Below, piece by piece: positions 57,241 to 64,000 of a stretch of DNA of 64,000 nucleotides. Under the pieces are notes generated by a model that saw nothing but the letters and a program-made list of their open reading frames with translations, made no database searches and was not told where the DNA came from. The DNA lies in the NCBI GenBank assembly GCA_036320915.1, contig JAXBDG010000019.1:1054001-1118000 (forward strand), in the 5' to 3' direction. Numbering within the stretch: position 1 is the stretch's first letter; every line of letters begins with the position of its first letter. The DNA is from Linnemannia elongata. Its lineage: Eukaryota; Mortierellomycota; Mortierellomycetes; Mortierellales; Mortierellaceae. The position numbers were made by a program, and so were the translations under genes.

Positions 57241-57699
57241 GAACAAGTGAACGATCCCCGTTCACATCACCACACTGTTTTCATTTCGACACTCTCTCTT
57301 ATGATCTTCACCGTCTTGATTTTTTCAACCACAGGCCCGTATGCTCTTGGCTGTTCTTAAGCACATACCAGCCCCCGCTGTGTGTCTTCAGTCTTGATTG
57401 CCTCTCTTGTGCTTCAACATTTTCGGGGGTGTGCCTGAGCGCGCGCCTGAGCATGAAAGTTGGCCAGTGGAGTAAGGAGATATCTGGCGTGAAGGAAAGG
57501 AAAAGGATAAAGACGCAACACATAGTATGATCATCAATCAAAAAAAAAAAGAGATCAGCAGGGGAAAGAAGTGCTTGCTTAAAAGTTCACGCAAGATTGC
57601 TTTGACGATTATGCTCGCTGTGCGCTCCCTCCCTTCTGCCGCATGCGGCGGCAGGGAAGGGAACACATAGCCCGGGCGTTATTCTTACGATATAGCCAT

Positions 57700-58690
57700 A
57701 GATCCTCTGATTCGGGCTACGCCCTCATCCTCTTCCGTGAGCGCGCTTCGCGCAAGTTAGTGCATCTGGTTCGGGCTATGCCCTCACACCTTCTTCTTCC
57801 CCGCGCGCTTCGCGCAAGATGACCTTGATGGTCGCGCTAAAGCACTCCATCCATTTTGCCGCAGCCGGTGCCAAGGTTCACACAGCTCGGGCTACGCCCT
57901 CACAAAATACTGGCACTTTGGCCTTGACTGTTCCTTTAGTTCGGGCTACGCCCTCACATCCTCTTCTTCCGTGCAATTTGCGCAAGATACTGGTTCGGGC
58001 TTCGTCCTCACAAAATATGGGCGTTTTGGGCAAGATAGTCCCCCTGGTTCAGGCTACGCCCTCACAAAATACTGGCACTTCGGCCGTGATTGTTCCTTTA
58101 GTTCGGGCTACGCCCTCACACCCTCTTCTTCCGTGCGCTTCCAGCAGGATACCCTTGCTGGTTGTGCTTTGGGCAAGATAGGTCCCCTGGTTCGGGCTAC
58201 GCCCTCACAAAATTCTGGCACTTTGGCCGTGATTGTTCCTTTAGTTCGGGCTACGCCCTCACACCCTCTTCTTCCGTGCTCTTCGCGCAAGGGGGCCCAT
58301 AGCTCGGGTTCCGCCCTCACAAAATACCGGTGCTTTGAGCAAAATAACCCCCCAAGTTCGGGCTACGCCCTCACATATTCTTCTTCCGTGCTCTTCGCGC
58401 AAGGGGAGCCATAGCTCGGGCTACGCCCTCACAAAGTACTGGCGCTTCGCGCAAAATACCACCGCGCTCCGCGCAAGATAGCCCCCCTAGTTCGGGCTAC
58501 GCCCTCACACCCTCTTCTTCCGGGCTCTTCGCGCAAGGGGAGCCATAGCTCGGGCTCCGCCCTCACAAAGTACTGGCGCTCCGCGCAAAATACTGGCGCT
58601 TCGCGCAGGCGCGCTCCGCGCAAGATACTGGTTCGGGCTCCGCCCTCACAATTTTCTTTTTCTTCGTTCGGGCTCCGCCCTCACGTGATT
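57700..58690. repeat. GGGCTACGCCC hairpin minisatellite, array in Helitron B
   Basis: About 16 copies of a unit close to TTCGGGCTACGCCCTCACA recur at intervals of about 50-90 bp. The core GGGC-TAC-GCCC is a perfect 4-bp hairpin with a triloop. Between copies a second self-complementary motif (GCGCTTCGCGC or GCTCTTCGCGC, followed by AAGATA) and CTTCTTCCGTG recur, so the array alternates two mini-hairpins. Loop variants TAC, TCC, TTC and TAT occur while the stem is mostly kept. Confidence 0.85.
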
Positions 58691-59447
58691 TAGCAAAAGT
58701 GATATTTTTTTAATATAGTAGAGACTAGAAAGGGTGCCCGTGGGCGATGCCACGGGTGCTGGTGCTGGTGCCGTGGTGGGAGAGGGCTGGGGTTCTTGGA
58801 GGCTCTTGGCCTTTTTTGGGGTTCTCTGGGACTCTGATGTCGTGTTATGCGTGTGAGAGTGTGAGGGTGACCCAAGTTGAAATTGATTTACTGTGACTGT
58901 TTTGTGTTGCTGTAAGGTCCGACTGGGGCTTGCTTTTTCGGTGTTCGTAAAAAGAAAAGGAAAAGGAAAAGGAAAAAGAAAAGGAAAAAGAAAAAGAAAG
59001 CAAAGAGAAAAGGAAAGAGAAAAGGAAAAAGAAAAAGAAGGAAAAAGAAAAGGAAAATGGGGGAGGGGGAAAGAAAAAAAAGAGATAAAAAAGAAAAAAA
59101 AAGAAAAAAAAAGAAAAAAAAAGAAAAAAAAAGAAAAAAAAAAAAAAAGAAAAAAAAAAAAAAAGAAAAAAAAAAAAAAGAAAAAAAGAAAAAAAGAAAA
59201 ATCTTCCGTGTCTAGAGGTGCGCGTTGTGTGTCCGGCCACAGTCGCTTCGGGGGTCCTCTTCGGGGGTGCTCTTCGAGTGCCCATGCCTGTCTGACATCA
59301 TGCCCTTCGGGTGTCTGTGCTGTCAACACTACAGTCCCGTTAGCTGAGGGGAGGGAAGGGGAGAAGAGGGAGGGGGAGAAGAGGGAGGGGGAGAAGAGAG
59401 GAGAACGTCTGCTGCTGTTTTCATTTCGATGCCCTCTCTTATTATCT

Positions 59448-59680
59448 TCACCGTCTTGATTTTTTCAACCACAGGCCCGTCTGCTCTTGGCTCTTCTTAA
59501 GCACATACCAGCCCCCGCTGTGTGTCTCCAGTCTTGATTGCCTCTCTTGTGCTTCAACATTTTCGGGGGTGTGCCTGAGCGCGCGCCTGAGCATGAAAGT
59601 TGGCCAGTGGAGTAAGGAGATATCTGGAGTGAAGGAAAGGAAAGGATAAAGACGCAACACATAGTATGATCATCAATCAA
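59448..59680 (-). pseudogene. Conserved short ORF shared by both Helitrons, possible captured fragment
   Basis: Minus-strand ORFs at 59448-59660 (A) and 57308-57541 (B) share PDISLLHWPTFMLRRALRHT, VEAQERQSRL, THSGGWYVLK and TGLWLKKSRR with only a few substitutions. They differ in reading frame at the 5' end by a one-base change. I do not recognise the sequence. It may be a captured exon fragment or simply an open frame in the repeat. Confidence 0.3.
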
Positions 59681-59839
59681 AAAAAAAAAGAGATCAGCAG
59701 GGGAAAGAAGTGCTTGCTTAAAAGTTCACGCAAGATTGCTTTGACGATTATGCTCGCTGTGCGCTCCCTCCCTTCTGCCGCATGCGGCGGCAGGGAAGGG
59801 AACACATAGCCCGGGCGTTGTTCTTACAATATAGCCATA

Positions 59840-60715
59840 GATCCTCTGATTCGGGCTACGCCCTCATCTTTTTCCGTCAGTGCGCTGTGCTCACAGAATA
59901 CTGGCGCCAAAGGTCATATAGCTCGGGCTTCGCCCTCACAAAATACCGGCGCTTTGGGCAAGATAGTTCCCTGGTTCGGGTTACACCCTCACAAAATACT
60001 GGCACTCTGGCCGTGATTGTTCCTTTAGTTCGGGCTACGCCCTCACACCCTCTTCTTCCGTGCGCTTCCAGCAGGATACCCTTGCTGGTTGTGCTTTGGG
60101 CAAGATAGTTCCCCTGGTTCGGGCTACGCCCTCACAAAATTCTGGCACTTTGGCCGTGATTGTTCCTTTAGTTCGGGCTACGCCCTCACACCCTCGTCTT
60201 CCGTGCTCTTCGCGCAAGGGGGCCCATAGCTCGGGTTCCGCCCTCACAAAATACCGGTGCTTTGAGCAAAATAACCCCCTTAGTTCGGGCTACGCCCTCA
60301 CATCTTCTTCTTCCGTGCTCTTCGCGCAAAATACCACCGCGCTCCGCGCAAGATAGCCCCCCTGGTTCGGGCTACGCCCTCACACCCTCTTCTTCCGTGC
60401 GCTTCCAGCAGGATACCCTTGCTGGTCGCGCTTTGGGCAAGATATTTCCCCTGGTTCGGGCTACGCCCTCACATCTACTTCTTCCGTGCTCTTCGCGCAA
60501 AATACCACCGCGCTCCGCGCAAGATACCCCCCCTGGTTCGGGCTACGCCCTCACACCCTCTTTTTCCGTGCTCTTCGCGCAAGGGGAGCCATAGCTCGGG
60601 CTCCGCCCTCACAAAGTACTGGCGCTTCGCGCAGGCGCGCTCCGCGCAAGATACTGGTTCGGGCTCCGCCCTCACAATTTTCTTTTCTTTCGTTCGGGCT
60701 CCGCCCTCACGTGAT
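59840..60715. repeat. GGGCTACGCCC hairpin minisatellite, array in Helitron A
   Basis: About 14 copies of the same unit as in Helitron B. The order of variants partly matches B (for example the paired units around 60028-60250 and 58100-58310), but blocks are deleted or duplicated, including a repeated ~90-bp segment at 60317-60405 and 60493-60580. This shows copy-number turnover within the array. Confidence 0.85.
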
Positions 60716-60807
60716 TTAGCAAAAAAAATCAATATTTTTTTAGTATAGTAGAGATGTAGAATAGTCGTACATGACTATCGATTTCATGGTAGCATGTGCA
60801 AAAGCTG

Positions 60808-61340
60808 TTGTGTGAGCATTGTTCTTCAAGAGAGGAAAACTTACTTCATACATGACGTGACTACCTTTATGTCCTCAGCAAATCCAAAGACAAAAGAAAA
60901 AAGTGATAAACGTAGAATCTCACCATGCGCGTAAGTACATCGCGAGGCAAGAAAAGCCAGACTAGGGGATGGGAAGGGCGGGACATGAAGTGGGCTTCCC
61001 ACCTCGTACAATGTTTATGAGCCGTTGGACAAATTCTCGGCGAAGAGACAAAGGCGTTGTGAGAGCGAAGGCGTTGTGAGAGCATTGTTCTTCAAGAGAG
61101 GGAAGTCCACTTCATGTCTAACGTGATTATCTTTATTTTCTCAAGACAAAAGAAAAAAAAGTGCAGTACGTAGAGCCTCACCATCCGCGTAAGAACATCG
61201 CGAGGCAAGAAAAGCTAGACTAGGGGATGGGAAGGGCGGGACATGAAGTGGGCTTCCTATTTCGTACAATGTTTTTGAACCGCCGGACTAGTCCTCGGCG
61301 GAAACAGACAAAGGCGTTGTGAGAGCAAAAGCGCTGTGAG
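60808..61340. repeat. Two tandem copies of a ~265-bp repeat
   Basis: Two units run head to tail, each with GCGTTGTGAGAGCATTGTTC, then a AAGACAAAAGAAAAA segment, CGCGTAAG, GGGAAGGGCGGGACATGAAG, CGTACAATGTTT and CTCGGCGAA. More copies occur at 62195-62315 (partial), 62735-62995 and 63000-63255. No ORF is conserved across them. Confidence 0.8.
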
Positions 61341-61798
61341 AGCAACAATTCCAAAGGTTCTATCCTTCTTGCGCTAGTACTTTAACTTGATACCCGTCGT
61401 AATTTGCCCACAGTGGTTTTTTCAATTGAAGATCTTCTTGTTTATCTCGAGCAAGTTCTATGAGGGTTAGAGAATATGAGAAGACCCCTCTGTTCCTCCG
61501 TTCTTGTTCCTCAGTCTGCAACCGATCACCTCATCCTCTGGTCCTATTCCTGTTCCCTGCTTTCTAACCGACTCTCTTTCTTTCTCCCTTGTATCTTCCC
61601 AATAAAACACAAAAAATAAACGCACATCCCATTATGCCTGCTTGTTCGTCGCAGTCAAATAAGAAATATATTTTTAAAGGGAAGGAGGGAAACAAAGACG
61701 GAGATCTTTATTGCAAAAGAGTGTCATTTTAAAATGTCGGATATGATAGAAGTCCAAGAGTTATTGTTCATAGCTCGAAGGTTGATCGTGGTGCGCCT
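61341..61798. repeat. Duplicated spacer module, second copy at 63256-63720
   Basis: Starting at TTCTATCCTTCTTGCGCTAG, this segment is repeated with modest divergence at 63268 onward, including TGAGGGTTAGAGAATATGAG and CAGTCTGCAACCGATCA. Each copy lies at the 3' side of a minus-strand small secreted-protein gene, so the gene and its flanks were duplicated as a block. Confidence 0.75.
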
Positions 61799-62095
61799 TT
61801 ATGTGTATCCACATATGAACTCGGCATCGTGGGGTGGGTCTGGGATGATCTCGCAGATGTCGTCCCACCAAGGTCCGTCTTTGAAAAAAATAGGTTCAGG
61901 CCTGTTTTGGTCTTCACAAAAGTGTAGTTCCATCTCCTCATCACCAGTCGTGAGGAGTTCCTTCCAGCATTCAGGATCGCCATTACAATCGTCTATTCCC
62001 CATCGTACCCACTTCTCCCGAGGCGTCATATCTGCTAAAGCGCTAGAAACTAATAAGGCTAGGGACACAAGGACGATGATTCGCTTGTCGTGCAT
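61799..62095 (-). CDS. Small secreted Cys/Trp-rich protein, copy 1
   Basis: The ATG at 62095 opens 98 residues. Residues 1-20 form a signal peptide (IIVLVSLALLVSSALA). The mature part is acidic and rich in Cys, Trp and Pro: EKWVRWGIDDCNGDPECWKE, then LHFCEDQNRPEP, WWDDICEIIP and a terminal AEFICGYT. Five Cys are visible in the mature part. There is no known domain. Size, secretion and duplication in a repeat-rich region resemble fungal effector-like proteins, but that is inference. An in-frame upstream extension lacks signal-peptide character, so the internal ATG is preferred. A paralogue lies at 63766. Confidence 0.7.
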   Translation of the reverse strand: MHDKRIIVLVSLALLVSSALADMTPREKWVRWGIDDCNGDPECWKELLTTGDEEMELHFCEDQNRPEPIFFKDGPWWDDICEIIPDPPHDAEFICGYT

Positions 62096-62315
62096 TGCTG
62101 ATGAAAGAATGTTAGCAATGGTCGGATTGAGTGGAGGAGAGATGACGTTCTCACTCCTTGGCAATTATTGTAGGTTTTGTGGCTTAGCTTCACTTTTGGG
62201 TCGGAAGGGCGGGACGTGAAGTGGGCTTCCCATCTTGTACAATGCTTTTGAACCGTCGGACAAGTCCTCGGCGAAAAGAGACAAACGCGTTGTGAGAGCA
62301 AAGGCGCTGTGAGAG

Positions 62316-62734
62316 CAACAATTCCAAAGATTCTATCCTTCTTTCGCTGGGAGAGCCTTTGTGGTTGCTCTTCAGCGACAGATGTACACTTACTGGTGTC
62401 TCATCGGTAGAACCTTAATCATCAGCTGGCCGGGGTGGAATGTGAACACAAATTGTGGTTGCGCTACTACACGTGGTCGAATGCTGCATTTATTAGATCA
62501 AATAATTGTACCCACCTACAACATTTTGACTTGCCTTATTACCTTTGTCCTTGCCCCGCTGTTCCTTGCCTGATAATTTTTTTATTGAATTTAAGTTCTT
62601 TGACATTGAAGCCAATAAAGAAAAATCAAATGAAGATTGGATACCAGAGAGGAGCTCTGGATAAAGGAAAATGACGGTTATCAGACAGGATGGAATTGAC
62701 TAGAATCCCAGGCTTTAGATTTCATGGGAGCATG
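62316..62734. other. Unique spacer inside the duplicated region
   Basis: Between repeat units. It starts as another copy of the spacer module (TTCTATCCTTCTTTCGCTGG) but diverges after about 20 bp. Short ORFs only; no gene supported. Confidence 0.45.
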
Positions 62735-63255
62735 AGCAAAGGCGTTGTGAGAGCATTGTACTTCAAGGGAGGAAACCCAGTTCATGCCTAACATGACTAT
62801 CTTTATTTTCTCAAGACAAAAGAAAAAAAAGTGCAGCACGTAGTGCCTCACCATCCGCGTAAGAACATCGTGAGGCAAGAAAAGCTAGACTAGGGAATGG
62901 GAAGGGCGGGACATGAAGTGGGCTTCCCATCTCGTACAATGTTTTTGAAACGTCGGACAAGTCCTAGGCGAAAAGAGACAAAGGCGTTGTGAGAGCAAAG
63001 GCGTCGTGAGAGCATTGTTCTTCAAGGGAGGGAACCTCACTTCATGTCTAACGCGATTATCTTTATTTTTTCAAGACAAAAAAAAAAAGTGCAGTACGTA
63101 GACTCTCGCCATCCGTGTAAGAACACCGCGGGATAAGAAAAGCTACACTAGGGAGTGGGAAGGGCGGAACATGAAATGGGCTTCGCATTTCGTCCAATGC
63201 TTTTGGACCGCTGAACAAGTCCTCGGCGAATAGAGGCAAAGGCGTTGAGAGAGCA
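62735..63255. repeat. Two further tandem copies of the ~265-bp repeat
   Basis: Same unit as at 60808-61340, again two copies in tandem, so the whole arrangement (two units, spacer module, secreted-protein gene) occurs twice in 3.2 kb. Confidence 0.8.
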
Positions 63256-63765
63256 ACAATTCCCAAGGTTCTATCCTACTTTCGCTGGTACTTTAACTTG
63301 ATACCTGTCATAATTTACCCACAGTGGTTTTTACACTTGAATCTTCTTGTTTATCTCGAGCAAGTTCTATGAGGGTTAGAGAATATGAGAAAACCCCTCT
63401 GTTCCTCTGTTCTTGTTCCTCAGTCTGCAACCGATCATCTCATCCTCTGGTCCTATTCCTGTTCCCTACTTTCTAACTCACTCTGTTCTTCTTCATTCTA
63501 TCTCTCAAATAAAACAAACAAAAAACATCATACATCTCATTATCTCTGCTTGTTCATCGAAGTTAAAAAGAGATATATTTTTAAAGGGAAGGAGCGAAAC
63601 AAAGACGGATATTCTTATTGCAAAAGAGTGCCATTTTAAAACGTTGGATAAGATAGAAGTCCAAGAGATCCCAGTCGTCGCTCGACGCGTTGAAGTAAAA
63701 GCCCCAGTGCTGAGATAGAAGCTCAATCATGGCACGATAGCTCGGAGGTTGATTGTGGTGCGTCT

Positions 63766-63999
63766 TTATGTGTATCCACATATGAGGTCGGCATCGGGGG
63801 GTGGGGGTGGGATGTACTCGCACCAGAAGGCGTCAGGGTCACATAATTCTCTGAAAAAATTAATTTCAGGCCTGGATTTGTTTTCACAGAACCATCTGAC
63901 CACGTTCTCATCACTATGCCCAACCTGTTCTGTCCAGCACTTAGGATCGCCATTACACTCATCTATTCCCCATCGGATCCATTTCTCGTAAGACGACAT
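63766..63999 (-). CDS. Small secreted-type Cys/Trp-rich protein, copy 2, cut by the window edge
   Basis: The visible frame ends at 63766 and is open to the right edge. An ATG lies at 63999, but in copy 1 the matching Met sits just after the signal peptide (ADMTPREKW against MSSYEKW), so the true start with signal peptide is probably beyond 64000. The paralogues share KWxRWGIDxCNGDPxCW, FCE, RPE, and the ending ICGYT with the same Cys spacing. The segment between is more diverged (a Pro run IPPPPPDAD against IPDPPHDAE), consistent with an older or fast-evolving duplicate. Confidence 0.65.
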   Translation of the reverse strand: MSSYEKWIRWGIDECNGDPKCWTEQVGHSDENVVRWFCENKSRPEINFFRELCDPDAFWCEYIPPPPPDADLICGYT

Positions 64000-64000
64000 A

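Larger units (their letters stand above)
55669..58724 (-). mobile_element. Non-autonomous Helitron B (3,056 bp)
   Basis: On the minus strand the element starts TCTCTACTATA at 58724 and ends at 55669 with a 7-bp hairpin stem CCCGTGG/CCACGGG, then CACCCTTTCTAG. The next base is T. These match the known Helitron termini TC(TMTAYTA) and hairpin-CTAG|T. No Rep/helicase ORF is present, so it is non-autonomous. The 5' third is a hairpin minisatellite (57700-58690). Compared with Helitron A it carries about 1.05 kb of extra sequence (about 56220-57275). A purine tract (55900-56030) lies near the 3' end. Its 5' boundary abuts the 3' end of Helitron A. Confidence 0.85.
58725..60754 (-). mobile_element. 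Non-autonomous Helitron A (2,030 bp)
   Basis: The minus-strand 5' end TCTCTACTATA begins at 60754, preceded by A. The 3' end has the same hairpin and CACCCTTTCTAG as Helitron B, finishing at 58725, and is followed by the T that starts Helitron B. The element therefore sits exactly at the A|T junction of B's 5' end, in head-to-tail tandem. Long blocks are nearly identical to B, suggesting recent activity. It contains the hairpin minisatellite at its 5' side and a long AAAG-type purine tract (58948-59200). No helicase is encoded. Confidence 0.87.

Noticed and set aside
58646..59329. 227-codon minus-strand ORF and the 188-codon plus-strand ORF at 58893
   Set aside because: Both are translations of the AAAG-type purine tract and Helitron ends (poly-Phe/Leu or poly-Lys).
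57700..60715. Repeat-spacer arrays resembling a CRISPR array
   Set aside because: Units are only about 19 bp, intervals vary from about 50 to 90 bp, spacers are themselves related, and the arrays lie inside Helitrons in a eukaryotic genome with no cas genes.

Overview
The window is nuclear DNA of a filamentous fungus. The evidence is intron-rich genes with short GT-AG introns, a fungal-type hybrid histidine kinase, fungal orthologues (ATP12, MZM1, TRM6, UBP6, an FNIP/Lst4-type protein), eukaryotic tRNA genes, long homopolymer and pyrimidine tracts, and many small transposable elements. The mixture (FNIP-like protein, C2CD3-like protein, Fanzor nuclease, small secreted proteins) suggests Mucoromycota, perhaps Mortierellomycotina. 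That placement is inference from gene content, not a phylogenetic result.

Left and centre (1-38 kb) is mostly housekeeping. It holds the end of a low-complexity gene, ATP12 and MZM1 divergently transcribed from one 448-bp spacer, a large FNIP-family gene, a tRNA-Pro/tRNA-Glu pair beside a Mutator-type MITE, a very large hybrid histidine kinase, TRM6 convergent with a lysine-rich nuclear-type protein, a C2CD3-like C2-domain gene, and UBP6. Exon structures were rebuilt by hand from splice sites, reading phase and family sequence; those stated with exon coordinates are phase-consistent throughout.

From 38.7 to 46.6 kb lies the most unusual locus. An intact eight-exon gene encodes a predicted 1,626-residue Fanzor (eukaryotic TnpB-like RNA-guided nuclease). 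Its C-terminus matches the published Fanzor signature: RuvC-I Asp, Thr-Ser, a four-cysteine zinc finger, and Arg-Asp. It lies between a 330-bp near-perfect foldback palindrome and a TTCGAA-rich MITE with terminal inverted repeats.

The right part (47-64 kb) is accessory and repeat-rich. It contains a degenerate zinc-finger gene, a secreted protein sharing a cysteine motif with a neighbouring secreted metzincin protease, a lectin ORF out of frame with that protease, and two small secreted-protein paralogues inside a segmental duplication. It also carries two head-to-tail non-autonomous Helitrons (plus a shorter possible third) with canonical TCTCTACTA and hairpin-CTAG ends; the two tandem copies are packed with a short GGGC/GCCC hairpin minisatellite. 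No autonomous Helitron helicase or other complete transposase is visible in the window.
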